Assembly (NCBI RefSeq): GCF_020889685.1
Contig: NZ_JACMYO010000004.1
Coordinates: 38,435 to 102,434 of the forward strand
Direction: 5' to 3'
Origin: Bradyrhizobium oropedii
GTDB taxonomy: Bacteria; Pseudomonadota; Alphaproteobacteria; Rhizobiales; Xanthobacteraceae
Length of the DNA stretch: 64,000 nucleotides
Shown here in pieces: positions 1 to 8,379 of the stretch (positions are counted from its first letter, which is position 1; every line of letters begins with the position of its first letter). The notes beneath the pieces were generated by a model, which was not told the DNA's origin, searched no databases, and saw only the letters and a program-made list of their open reading frames with translations. The position numbers and the translations under genes were made by a program.

Positions 1-1130
1 TCTGACAGCTTGATCGGGTTGCCGACCGAGATGTACTTGCCGCGAGTCGGGTGATCGACCTCGACCACGGTGCCGGTCGCGCGCAGCGACTGGTCTTCGG
101 CGATCTCCTTCATCGACAGGATTGGGCCGCAGGGGATGTCGTCCTTGTTGAGGATCTCCATCGCCTCGAACTTGGTCTTGGTCATCGTCCACTGCTCGAT
201 GCGGGCGAAGATCTCGTTGAGGCGCGGCAGGCGGGCCGGCGGCTTGGCGTAGTTCGGATCGGTCTTCCAGGTCGGCTCGCCGATCACGTCGCAGATCTTC
301 TCCCAGACCGGGGCCTGGGTGATGAAGTAGATGTAGGCGTTCGGGTCGGTCTCCCAGCCCTTGCACTTCAGGATGCGGCCGGGCTGGCCGCCGCCGGAAT
401 CGTTGCCGGCGCGCGGCACGGCATCGCCGAACGGAATGCCTTCGCCGAACTGGCTGTATTCCTTCAGCGGGCCGTGGGCGAGGCGCTGCTGGTCGCGTAG
501 CTTGACGCGGGCGAGGTTGAGCACGCCGTCCTGCATCGCCGCGGTGACGCGCTGGCCCTTGCCGGAATGGGTGCGGTGATAGAGCGCGGTGACGATGCCG
601 AGCGCGAGATGCAACCCGGTGCCGCTGTCGCCGATCTGCGCGCCGGTGACCAGCGGCAGGCCGTCGCGGAAGCCGGTGGTCGAGGCGGCGCCCCCGGTGC
701 ACTGCGCGACGTTCTCGTAGACCTTGCAATCCTCATACGGACCGGGGCCGAAACCCTTGATCGAGGCGACGATCATCTTCGGGTTGATGGCCTGGATCTT
801 CTCCCAGGGGAAACCCATGCGGTCGAGCACGCCGGGGCCGAAATTCTCGACCAGCACGTCGCACTGCTTGATCAGCGCCGTGAGCACTTCCTTGCCCTTC
901 GGGTTCTTGGTGTCGAGCGTGATCGAGCGCTTGTTGTGGTTCAGCATGGTGAAATACAGGCTGTCCACGTTCGGGATGTCCTGCAGCTGGCCACGCGTGA
1001 TGTCGCCAACGCCGGGGCGCTCGACCTTGATCACGTCGGCGCCGAACCAGGCCAGCAATTGCGTGCAGGTCGGACCCGACTGGACGTGGGTGAAATCGAG
1101 AATGCGAACGCCCTTGAGCGCCTTGGTCAT
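1..1130 (-). CDS. frc: Formyl-CoA:oxalate CoA-transferase, 3' end cut by window edge
   Basis: Class III (CaiB/BaiF) CoA-transferase that moves CoA from formyl-CoA to oxalate, giving oxalyl-CoA for the decarboxylase encoded just upstream. About 376 residues are visible from ATG at 1130; family members are about 425, so the C-terminal end lies outside the window. The N-terminus reads [20 protein letters not shown], and the GDSGTG motif places the expected catalytic Asp at residue 168 (Asp169 in the Oxalobacter enzyme). The gene is 60 bp downstream of oxc on the same strand, so gntR-oxc-frc is probably one leftward operon. The paired oxc supports a true Frc over another CaiB family member. Confidence 0.93.
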   Translation of the reverse strand, partial: MTKALKGVRILDFTHVQSGPTCTQLLAWFGADVIKVERPGVGDITRGQLQDIPNVDSLYFTMLNHNKRSITLDTKNPKGKEVLTALIKQCDVLVENFGPGVLDRMGFPWEKIQAINPKMIVASIKGFGPGPYEDCKVYENVAQCTGGAASTTGFRDGLPLVTGAQIGDSGTGLHLALGIVTALYHRTHSGKGQRVTAAMQDGVLNLARVKLRDQQRLAHGPLKEYSQFGEGIPFGDAVPRAGNDSGGGQPGRILKCKGWETDPNAYIYFITQAPVWEKICDVIGEPTWKTDPNYAKPPARLPRLNEIFARIEQWTMTKTKFEAMEILNKDDIPCGPILSMKEIAEDQSLRATGTVVEVDHPTRGKYISVGNPIKLS

Positions 1131-1190
1131 ATCTTTTGCTCCGTACTCTGTCTGCCCCTGCACCCGCAGGGAGTGATGGGGTTTAAGGGG

Positions 1191-2930
1191 TTACTTCTTC
1201 TTCTGCAGAACGCTCTGCGGATTGAGGTTGCCGATGCGGCCGCTCTCCGAGCCCGCCGCCGGATCGATCACGGCGTTGATCAGCGTCGGCTTGCCGGAAT
1301 CCAGCGCCGCATTGACCGCACGCTTCAGCTCGTCCGGCGAGGTGGCGTTGACGCCGATGCCGCCGAACGCTTCCATCATCTTGTCGTAGCGCGAGCCCTT
1401 GACGAACACGGTGGTCGCCGGATCGTCGCCCGCGCTGTTGACGTCGGTGCCGCGATAGATGCCGTCATTGTTGAAGATCACGACGCAGATCGGCAGCTTG
1501 TAGCGGCAGATGGTCTCGACCTCCATGCCGGAGAAGCCAAAGGCGCTGTCGCCTTCGACCGCAAGCACGGGGAGGCCGGTCTCGACCGCAGCCGCGATCG
1601 AATAGCCCATGCCGATGCCCATCACGCCCCAGGTGCCGACGTCGAGCCGCTTGCGCGGCTTGTGCATGTCGACGACGCCGCGGGCGAGATCGAGCGTGTT
1701 GGCGCCCTCGTTGACGAAGATGGTGTCCGGACGCTCCGCGATGATCGTGCGCAGCGCGCCGAGCGCGCCGTGATAATCCATCGGCGAGGCGTTGCTCATC
1801 AGCTTCGGCGCCATCTTGGCGACGTTGTCGTCGCGCTTCTTGGCCACGGTGGCGAGCCAGTCGCTCGGTGCGGCAGACCAGTTCGCGCCCATCGCGTCGA
1901 GGAACGCGGAGACGCAGGAGCCGATATCGCCGACCACGGGGGCGACGATCTCGACATTGGAATCCATTTCCTTCGGCTCGATGTCGACCTGGATGAACTT
2001 CTTCGGGGCCTCGCCCCAGGTCTTGCCCTTGCCATGCGAGAGCAGCCAGTTGAGCCGGGCGCCGATCAGCATCACGACGTCGGCTTCCTTCAGCACGGTC
2101 GAGCGCGCCGCGCCTGCGCATTGCGGATGCAGATCGGGCAGCAGGCCCTTGGCCATGCTCATCGGCAGGAACGGCACGCCGCTCTTCTCGACGAAAGTCT
2201 TGATCGCCTCGTCGGCCTGCGCATAGGCGGCGCCCTTGCCGAGGATGATCAGCGGGCGCTTTGCGCTCTTCAGCACATCCAGCGCGCGCTTGACGGATGA
2301 CGGGGAGGGGATCTGCTCGGGTGCTGCGTCGATCACCTTGACCAGCGACTTCGCCCCGGCGTCGGCGTTCATCACCTGCGAGAACAGCTTTGCGGGCAGG
2401 TCGAGATAGACGCCGCCCGGACGGCCGGACACTGCGGCGCGGATCGCGCGCGCCAGGCCGATGCCGATGTCCTGGGCGTGCAGCACGCGGAACGCCGCCT
2501 TGCACAGCGGCTTGGCGATCGCGAGCTGGTCCATCTCCTCATAGTCGCCCTGCTGCAGGTCGACGATCTCGCGCTCGGACGAGCCCGAAACCAGGATCAT
2601 CGGGAAGCAGTTGGTGGTGGCGTGGGCGAGCGCCGTGAGGCCGTTCAGGAAGCCGGGTGCCGACACCGTGAGGCAGACGCCGGGCTTCTTGGTGAGGAAG
2701 CCGGCGATCGATGCCGCATAGCCGGCATTCTGCTCGTGGCGGAACGAGAGCACGCGAATGCCCGCCGCCTGGGCCATGCGGCCCAGGTCCGTGATCGGGA
2801 TGCCCGGCACACCGTAGACGGTGTCGATGCCGTTGAGCTTGAGCGCATCGATGACGAGATGGAAGCCATCGGTCAGTTCCTGCTCGGTGCCCGGTGCCTC
2901 GGACTTCGTAGCGGTATTCAGCATCGGCAT
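1191..2930 (-). CDS. oxc: Oxalyl-CoA decarboxylase
   Basis: Thiamine-diphosphate enzyme converting oxalyl-CoA to formyl-CoA and CO2, the energy-yielding step of oxalate catabolism. At 579 residues it is full length. The N-terminal ThDP domain carries the catalytic Glu in RHEQNAG (residue 66). A central domain follows (about 190-330), then the C-terminal ThDP-binding domain with the GDS...NN signature beginning at [10 protein letters not shown]. The ATG at 2930 is preceded by GGGAG about 5 nt away. It lies between gntR (66-bp gap) and frc (60-bp gap), and that context separates it from acetolactate-synthase relatives. Confidence 0.95.
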   Translation of the reverse strand: MPMLNTATKSEAPGTEQELTDGFHLVIDALKLNGIDTVYGVPGIPITDLGRMAQAAGIRVLSFRHEQNAGYAASIAGFLTKKPGVCLTVSAPGFLNGLTALAHATTNCFPMILVSGSSEREIVDLQQGDYEEMDQLAIAKPLCKAAFRVLHAQDIGIGLARAIRAAVSGRPGGVYLDLPAKLFSQVMNADAGAKSLVKVIDAAPEQIPSPSSVKRALDVLKSAKRPLIILGKGAAYAQADEAIKTFVEKSGVPFLPMSMAKGLLPDLHPQCAGAARSTVLKEADVVMLIGARLNWLLSHGKGKTWGEAPKKFIQVDIEPKEMDSNVEIVAPVVGDIGSCVSAFLDAMGANWSAAPSDWLATVAKKRDDNVAKMAPKLMSNASPMDYHGALGALRTIIAERPDTIFVNEGANTLDLARGVVDMHKPRKRLDVGTWGVMGIGMGYSIAAAVETGLPVLAVEGDSAFGFSGMEVETICRYKLPICVVIFNNDGIYRGTDVNSAGDDPATTVFVKGSRYDKMMEAFGGIGVNATSPDELKRAVNAALDSGKPTLINAVIDPAAGSESGRIGNLNPQSVLQKKK

Positions 2931-2996
2931 CGTCTCCCTGATCGTTCTTGTTCGGACGATCTGATCGTCGTCTGAAGCGTGAGTGGACTCTAAATC

Positions 2997-3728
2997 CTAA
3001 GTAAACAGTTCTTGACCGTGCGCCTCGACATAGGCGGCAAGGCCAAGCGTGTGATCGCGCGCGCGCTTTTCGGCGAGCTCGGTGTCGCGCGCCTCCAATG
3101 CCTCGATGATTCCAAGATGCTCGGGCAGGGAGGTCGCGGTGCGGTCCTTGCGGCCGATCGTGAGCTGGCGATAGCCGCGCACATGCAGCAGCAGGTCGTT
3201 GGTGAGATCGACCAGCACAGGCGATTCCGACAGCGAGATCAGCGCCTGGTGGAAGGCGATGTTGGCCTTGGAATACTCCTCGACGTGATCCTGCGGCAGG
3301 CGATCGTCGCTGAAGTCCTTGAAGAAGTCGCGCAGCGCCGAGATGTCCTTCTTGCGCGCGGTGGTCGTGATCAGTCGCGCGGCCATGCTCTCGAGCGCGG
3401 CCCAGGCGCGAATCATGTCGACGATCTCCGACTTGGTGCGGCGGACCACGATGATGCCGCGGCGCGGCACGGTCTTCACGAAGCCGTCCTGCTCAAGCAT
3501 CGCGATGGCTTCGCGGATCGGCGTGCGGCTGACGCCGAGGCGCTCGGACAGTGCGCGTTCGTCGAGCATCACGGGCTCGGGCGTCGCGTAGATGTCCATC
3601 TTCAGGATGGCTTCCTTCAAGGCCTCATAGGCCTTGTTCTTGAAGCTTGTCTCCGGCGCGATCCGGACGATGGCGATATCTGTGTCAGCCATGGTGGGCG
3701 ACGCCTTGGTCTGTTTCGGGTCAGGCAC
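2997..3728 (-). CDS. GntR family (FadR/FCD subfamily) transcriptional regulator
   Basis: A 243-residue regulator with an N-terminal winged helix (about residues 30-95, containing LSERLGVSRTPIREAIAML) and a C-terminal all-helical FCD ligand domain. The start is GTG at 3728, chosen because a strong AGGAGGAG lies about 8 nt upstream; an internal ATG at 3692 has weaker support. It is the first gene of the leftward gntR-oxc-frc unit and faces the divergent CoA ligase. Two TGGCAT-type dyads in the divergent intergenic region are likely its operators. I infer that it responds to oxalate, oxalyl-CoA or a related acid; the effector cannot be read from sequence. Confidence 0.9.
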   Translation of the reverse strand: MPDPKQTKASPTMADTDIAIVRIAPETSFKNKAYEALKEAILKMDIYATPEPVMLDERALSERLGVSRTPIREAIAMLEQDGFVKTVPRRGIIVVRRTKSEIVDMIRAWAALESMAARLITTTARKKDISALRDFFKDFSDDRLPQDHVEEYSKANIAFHQALISLSESPVLVDLTNDLLLHVRGYRQLTIGRKDRTATSLPEHLGIIEALEARDTELAEKRARDHTLGLAAYVEAHGQELFT

Positions 3729-3781
3729 GACTCGTCTCCTCCTCTTGGAGACGTCTTCTTAGCAGAAGAAATTACCTTAGA

Positions 3782-3891
3782 TTTTTGGCATGCCAAATAC
3801 CAGAATGTCAAGCGACCTATATTTTTCGGTATTTTTGAGCACCCGGTGAGCCTGCGAGCTTGACAATTGCGTTTCTGGCATACCAAATGCC
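3782..3891. promoter_or_regulatory. Divergent promoter region with two GntR-type operators
   Basis: Two copies of TTTnTGGCATnCCAAATnCC lie at 3782-3801 and 3872-3891. The first contains a 14-bp perfect palindrome, TTTGGCATGCCAAA (3784-3797); the second has the core TGGCATACCA. Each follows a TTGACA box in its own direction: TTGACA at 3860-3865 on the plus strand, and TTGACA read leftward from 3811-3806. The dyads therefore sit inside both core promoters. The TGGnATnCCA form is typical of FadR-subfamily GntR sites. The sequence shows the repeats; binding by the adjacent GntR protein is inferred. Confidence 0.7.
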
Positions 3892-3917
3892 ATAAAATTT
3901 GTCCCAGGAGGAAGCCG

Positions 3918-6047
3918 ATGTCAAATTCAAAGGATGCGGTCCGCAAAGTTCTCGATGCGGTCAAGGCCGACAAGCGCACGAGCCTCACCGCGCCCGAAGG
4001 CAAGGTGGTTTGCGACGCCTATGGCATCCCGGTGCCGAAGGAAGGCGTTGCCAAGTCGGCCGCCGAGGCCGCCCGGATCGCCTCCGACATGGGCTTCCCG
4101 GTCGTGATGAAGATCGTCTCGCCCGATATTCTCCACAAGACCGAGGCGGGCGGCGTGGTGGTCGGCGTCAAGAGCGCAGCCGACGCCGAGAAGAGCTACG
4201 AGGCCATTCTCGCCAACGCCAGGAAGTACAAGGCCGATGCCAAGATCGACGGCATCCAGGTCCAGCAGATGCTGGGCGGCGGCACCGAGGTGATCGTCGG
4301 CTCGATCACCGACGGCTCGTTCGGCAAGCTGGTCGCTTTCGGCCTTGGCGGCGTGCTGGTCGAGATCCTCAAGGACATCACCTTCCGCCTCGCGCCCGCG
4401 ACCAGGGACGATGCGCTGTCGATGCTCGACGGCATCCAGGCCCATGAGATGCTGAAGGGCGTGCGCGGCGGTGAGCCCGTCAATCGCGAGGCGCTCGCCG
4501 ACGTCATCGTCAAGGTGTCGCAGCTGGTCAGCGATTTCCCCGAGATCGTCGAGCTCGACCTCAATCCGGTGTTCGCCACCAGCAAGAACGCGATCGCGGC
4601 CGACGTCCGCATCGTCGTCGACTTCGACTACAAGCCGCGCCCGGCGCCGCGTCCGACCGAGGAGATCGTCGCGGCGATGAGCCGCATCATGCAGCCGAAG
4701 GGCGTTGCCGTGATCGGCGCCTCCGCCGAGGACGGCAAGATCGGCAACTCGGTGATGAAGAACCTCATCAACGGCGGCTACAAGGGCGAGATCTATCCGA
4801 TCCACCCGAAGGCCGAGGAGATCCTCGGCTACAAGGCCTACAAGAGCGTCAAGGACGTGCCCGGCGTGATCGACACCGCGGTGTTCGCGATCCCCGCGAA
4901 GTTCGTGGCCGGCGCGCTCGCCGAATGCGGCGAGAAGAAAATCCCCGGCGCGGTGCTGATTCCCTCGGGCTTTGCTGAAGCCGGCGCGCCCGAATTGCAG
5001 GCCGAGATCGTCGAGGTCGGCAAGAAGTACAACATCCGCCTGATGGGGCCGAACATCTACGGCTTCTACTATACGCCGGCCAATCTCTGCGCCACGTTCT
5101 GCACCGCCTACGACGTCAAGGGTCACGCCGCGCTGTCGTCGCAGTCGGGCGGCATCGGCATGGCGATCATCGGCTTCTCGCGCTCGGCCAAGATGGGCGT
5201 GTCGGCGATTGTCGGCCTCGGCAACAAGTCCGACATCGACGAGGACGATCTGCTCGCCTTCTTCGAGCAGGATCCCAACACCAACCTGATCGCGCAGCAC
5301 TGCGAGGATCTGAAGGACGGCCGCGCCTTCGCGGAAGCCGCCAAGCGCGTCTCCAAGAAGAAGCCGGTGGTCGTGCTCAAGGCCGGCCGCACGTCTGCCG
5401 GTGCGAAAGCCGCGTCGTCGCACACCGGTGCGCTCGCCGGCAATGACAAGATCTACGAGGACGTGTTCAAGCAGTCCGGCGTGATCCGCGCGCGCTCGCT
5501 CCGGCAATTGCTGGAATTCGCCCGCGGCGTGCCGGTGCTGCCGACGCCGAAGGGCGAGAACGTCCTGATCATCACCGGTGCCGGCGGCTCCGGCGTGCTG
5601 CTGTCGGACTCCGTGGTCGACAACGGCCTGTCGCTGATGCAGATGCCGCCGGATCTCGATGCCGCGTTCCGCAAGTTCATCCCGCCGTTCGGCGCGGCCG
5701 GAAATCCTGTGGATATCACCGGCGGCGAGCCGCCGATCACTTACGTCAACACCGTGAAGCTCGGCCTGTCGGATGAGCGCATCCACGCGCTGATCCTCGG
5801 CTACTGGCACACCATCGTGACGCCGCCGATGGTGTTCGCGCGCAACATGGTCGAGGTGAAGAAGGAGATGGAGGCCAAGGGCTTCGTGAAGCCGATCGTC
5901 GCCTCGCTCGCCGGCGACGTCGAGGTCGAGGAGGCCGCCGAATATCTCTACCAGAACGGCATTCCGGCCTACGCCTATTCGACCGAACTGCCGGTCGAGG
6001 TGCTGGGCGCCAAGTACAAATGGGCGCGCGGCGCGGGCCTGTTGTGA
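3918..6047 (+). CDS. NDP-forming acyl-CoA ligase (acetate-CoA ligase family), possibly oxalate- or formate-specific
   Basis: A 709-residue member of the ADP-forming acyl-CoA synthetase superfamily, which interconverts acyl-CoA + NDP + Pi with acid + CoA + NTP. Domain order is ATP-grasp first (about 10-230), then the CoA-binding Rossmann domain (about 255-390), then succinyl-CoA-ligase-like domains. The SSHTGALAG motif puts the phosphorylated His at residue 502. The ATG at 3918 follows AGGAGG. It is transcribed divergently from gntR-oxc-frc through a shared two-operator region, so a role in oxalyl-CoA or formyl-CoA metabolism is likely. The exact acid is unknown, and acetate or another acid remains possible. 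Confidence 0.8.
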   Translation: MSNSKDAVRKVLDAVKADKRTSLTAPEGKVVCDAYGIPVPKEGVAKSAAEAARIASDMGFPVVMKIVSPDILHKTEAGGVVVGVKSAADAEKSYEAILANARKYKADAKIDGIQVQQMLGGGTEVIVGSITDGSFGKLVAFGLGGVLVEILKDITFRLAPATRDDALSMLDGIQAHEMLKGVRGGEPVNREALADVIVKVSQLVSDFPEIVELDLNPVFATSKNAIAADVRIVVDFDYKPRPAPRPTEEIVAAMSRIMQPKGVAVIGASAEDGKIGNSVMKNLINGGYKGEIYPIHPKAEEILGYKAYKSVKDVPGVIDTAVFAIPAKFVAGALAECGEKKIPGAVLIPSGFAEAGAPELQAEIVEVGKKYNIRLMGPNIYGFYYTPANLCATFCTAYDVKGHAALSSQSGGIGMAIIGFSRSAKMGVSAIVGLGNKSDIDEDDLLAFFEQDPNTNLIAQHCEDLKDGRAFAEAAKRVSKKKPVVVLKAGRTSAGAKAASSHTGALAGNDKIYEDVFKQSGVIRARSLRQLLEFARGVPVLPTPKGENVLIITGAGGSGVLLSDSVVDNGLSLMQMPPDLDAAFRKFIPPFGAAGNPVDITGGEPPITYVNTVKLGLSDERIHALILGYWHTIVTPPMVFARNMVEVKKEMEAKGFVKPIVASLAGDVEVEEAAEYLYQNGIPAYAYSTELPVEVLGAKYKWARGAGLL

Positions 6048-6079
6048 CCTGATCCAGCCGTAATCTGAGCCAACAAACG

Positions 6080-6110
6080 ATGCCGCTTCGGATGCCTCCC
6101 GAAGCGGCAT
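6080..6110 (+). terminator. Hairpin downstream of the acyl-CoA ligase
   Basis: Perfect 12-bp stem ATGCCGCTTCGG / CCGAAGCGGCAT with a 7-nt loop, 33 bp after the ligase stop. No T-run follows, so it may act as a stability hairpin or a weak terminator. Nearly the same hairpin recurs at 7633-7665. Confidence 0.6.
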
Positions 6111-6215
6111 CAAGACCCGGTTAACGGCATCCGAGAAATCGGGGCCTAACGGATAATCCGGCTTTAACGGGGGCCGATTAAACGTCTCGTGGCTGCACGG
6201 AGGCGTTTTCCCCAT

Positions 6216-6623
6216 ATGTCAATTCAGGTCGATTCGGATTTTGCGAGCGACGATCGCGCCAGGGCGCAGATCGGCGCGGCGGTGAGCTTTTTGCTCAGGA
6301 ACACGAGCGGCGTCGGCCGCGAACATGCCGTCGAGCTGATTGTCGAGATGGTGCGCGATGTGGCAAGCCGGCCGGCCGGTCCGGAAGCGCCATCGATCCA
6401 GCCGCTGATGAGCGGCGTCACCTATCGGGACTTCGTCATCGATGCCTATCGGCGCGATGTCGATCGTTGGCGCGCGACCATCCGCCGATCGAACGGCAAG
6501 AAGATCCGGATCGCGTCTCCGCCATCGGTGCGCGATGAGGCGACAACGACAGCGGACGCGATCAACGCCGAGAAGGCCATCGAGTTCGCAAGGCGGGCGA
6601 TCGACCTCGGCGAGGTGATCTGA
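6216..6623 (+). CDS. Hypothetical protein
   Basis: A 135-residue soluble protein that I do not assign to a family. It starts MSIQVDSDFASDDRARAQIG and shows mostly helical, charged sequence without signal peptide, membrane segment or metal-binding motif. ATG 6216 is preferred, with GGAGG about 12 nt upstream; a GTG at 6189 would add nine residues. It is followed by the NYN-domain gene on the same strand. Both genes sit between two copies of the same 3'-end/hairpin sequence, so the pair may have arrived in this locus together. Confidence 0.6.
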   Translation: MSIQVDSDFASDDRARAQIGAAVSFLLRNTSGVGREHAVELIVEMVRDVASRPAGPEAPSIQPLMSGVTYRDFVIDAYRRDVDRWRATIRRSNGKKIRIASPPSVRDEATTTADAINAEKAIEFARRAIDLGEVI

Positions 6624-6780
6624 CCCCGCGCAGCCGGAGGGCTGCCGCAGCGGCGAACGTCCGTCCGACCGCTGCCGAGTCTATGCCTGGGACGCGCGAT
6701 GTGCTCCGATGCGGCGGCCGTGCCGGTTCCGGAGCCGTCTGCCGGAATCTTGTTCCATCGTGTCCCAGCCGAGAAATGCC

Positions 6781-7578
6781 ATGCCATCCGAACTCCGTTC
6801 GCCCCGTCTCGCCGTCCTGATCGACGCCGACAACGCATCCGCAAAGATCGCCGACGGGCTGTTCGAGGAGATCGCCAAGATCGGCGAAGCCAGCGTACGC
6901 CGCATCTATGGCGACTTCTCCAACCCGCGATCCAGGGCATGGGCCGACATCCTGTCGAAGCATGCCATCATCCCGCAGCAGCAATTTGCCTACACGACCG
7001 GAAAGAACGCATCGGACATCACGCTGGTGATCGACGCCATGGACCTGCTGCACAGCGGCCGGTTCGACGGCTTCTGCCTGGTGTCGTCGGACAGCGATTT
7101 CACCAGGCTTGCCGCCCGCATTCGTGAGCATGGCATCGACGTGTTCGGGTTTGGCGAACAGAAGACGCCGGAGAGTTTTCGGCAGGCCTGCCGCAGGTTC
7201 GTCTATACCGAGAATTTGCGCGGCGGCGTGACGAACAATCAGGGCACGACCGCGCGCCCCCAGCCGTTGCAGCCGCCCGAGGCGGCCGCGCCCATCATCA
7301 AGAAGGTGACCAGCCAGATCGCAAGCGAGGATGGCTGGGTCACTCTTGGTGAGGTCGGACGGCAGCTTGCCAATGTTGCGTCGGATTTCGATCAGAGGAC
7401 CTACGGCTTCCGCACGCTGGGCGAACTGGTACGCAGGACAAACGCCTTCGAGATCGATAACCCGAAGGGCGGTGCGATGCGGATCCGCATCAAGCCGGAG
7501 GCTGCATCGCCACCGAGCCGGCCAGCTTCACGACGGCGCGCACCGAGACCGCGAACCGATCAAAAGGCGCCGGATTGA
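6781..7578 (+). CDS. NYN domain protein with C-terminal OST-HTH/LOTUS-like domain
   Basis: A 265-residue protein of the LabA/DUF88 type. Residues about 8-145 form a NYN (PIN-like) nuclease fold with the acidic motifs LIDADNAS and VSSDSDFTRLAARIREHGID. After a proline-rich linker, residues about 175-240 (DGWVTLGEVGRQLA, then a GFRTLGELVRRT segment) look like an OST-HTH RNA-binding domain. The tail is basic, suited to nucleic-acid contact. The start MPSELRSPRLAVLID is chosen because homology to the fold begins there. The family is predicted to be metal-dependent ribonucleases; the target RNA is unknown. There is no link to the flanking oxalate genes. Confidence 0.85.
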   Translation: MPSELRSPRLAVLIDADNASAKIADGLFEEIAKIGEASVRRIYGDFSNPRSRAWADILSKHAIIPQQQFAYTTGKNASDITLVIDAMDLLHSGRFDGFCLVSSDSDFTRLAARIREHGIDVFGFGEQKTPESFRQACRRFVYTENLRGGVTNNQGTTARPQPLQPPEAAAPIIKKVTSQIASEDGWVTLGEVGRQLANVASDFDQRTYGFRTLGELVRRTNAFEIDNPKGGAMRIRIKPEAASPPSRPASRRRAPRPRTDQKAPD

Positions 7579-7632
7579 GCGGCGCGCGGCGCGGGCCTGC
7601 TCTGAGCCAACCCTGAATCTGAACCAGCCGTG

Positions 7633-7665
7633 AATGCCGCTTCGGGCATCATCCGAAGCGGCATT
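7633..7665 (+). terminator. Rho-independent terminator after the NYN gene
   Basis: Perfect 13-bp stem AATGCCGCTTCGG / CCGAAGCGGCATT, 7-nt loop, followed by TTTCATTTT. It is a near copy of the hairpin at 6080-6110, and the sequence before it also resembles that downstream of the ligase gene. Confidence 0.75.
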
Positions 7666-7793
7666 TTCATTTTGTGCGGGAACTCAGGCGAGTTGCGGCG
7701 GAACTGGAATTTGCGCGCAAGTTGCCGCGCTGGAACTGGAACGTCTCGTTTCCAGCGATGTTGAAGGGGCGTCTTGCAACTCGGAGGAGGACA

Positions 7794-8186
7794 ATGATGA
7801 ACAAGCGTTTTGCCGTTTCCCTTGTCGCTGCTGCGTCGCTGCTCGTATCCGGTTCGGCCTTCGCGCAGTCCACGACTGCAGCGGGCGCCGCCAACGGTGC
7901 GCGGACCGGTGGCGAGATTGCGGGCCCGGTTGGCGAGATCGTCGGCGGCACGGTTGGTGCTGCGGTCGGCGCCGGCCTCGAGATTCCGAATGCGGTGATC
8001 ACGTCGATCCCGCGCGGCGAGCCGTCGGTGGTGGTGCGCGAGCGTGTCGTGGTCGGCGAGCCACTGCCTGACACCGTCGTGCTGCGCCCGGTGCCGCGCT
8101 ACACCGAATATCGCTATGCCGTCGTCAATGACCGCCGCGTGATCGTGGACGCGCGCACCCACCGGATCGTCAGGATCGTCGACTGA
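7794..8186 (+). CDS. Small secreted protein, DUF1236-like
   Basis: A 130-residue exported protein. The signal peptide runs MMNKRFAVSLVAAASLLVSG with a SAFAQ cleavage site, followed by a Gly/Ala-rich segment (about 25-65) that could insert in or line a membrane. The C-terminal half is basic and ends YRYAVVNDRRVIVDARTHRI, the pattern of the DUF1236 proteins common in Bradyrhizobium. GGAGGAGG lies 3-4 nt before ATG 7794. It is monocistronic between two hairpins. The function of the family is not known. Confidence 0.75.
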   Translation: MMNKRFAVSLVAAASLLVSGSAFAQSTTAAGAANGARTGGEIAGPVGEIVGGTVGAAVGAGLEIPNAVITSIPRGEPSVVVRERVVVGEPLPDTVVLRPVPRYTEYRYAVVNDRRVIVDARTHRIVRIVD

Positions 8187-8214
8187 TCGCGTCGAGATTC
8201 CTGACTGCGGACAT

Positions 8215-8245
8215 CCTCGCGGGTCTGTTGCCCGCGGGGATTTTC
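8215..8245 (+). terminator. Rho-independent terminator
   Basis: Stem CCTCGCGGG / CCCGCGGGG (one wobble pair) with a 7-nt loop, then ATTTTCG, 29 bp after the DUF1236-like gene. Confidence 0.65.
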
Positions 8246-8379
8246 GTGGGTCCCATGAATACCGGCATGGCATGGGCGCGCTTTTTTCATGCGGTGGCCG
8301 GTTGGCCTGACGGTCCGATCCCCTAGACTGGCCGGCAACGGACGCAGCAAGCGTCTGCCTTAACGACAGGGGTTGGAAG

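Noticed and set aside
567..2300. Long plus-strand open frame over frc and oxc
   Set aside because: It is antisense to two clearly conserved genes; its translation is Arg/Asp/His-rich low-complexity sequence typical of a GC-rich shadow frame.
3927..6215. 762-codon minus-strand frame over the NDP-forming ligase
   Set aside because: Fully antisense to an intact ligase with recognisable motifs; composition is that of a shadow frame.
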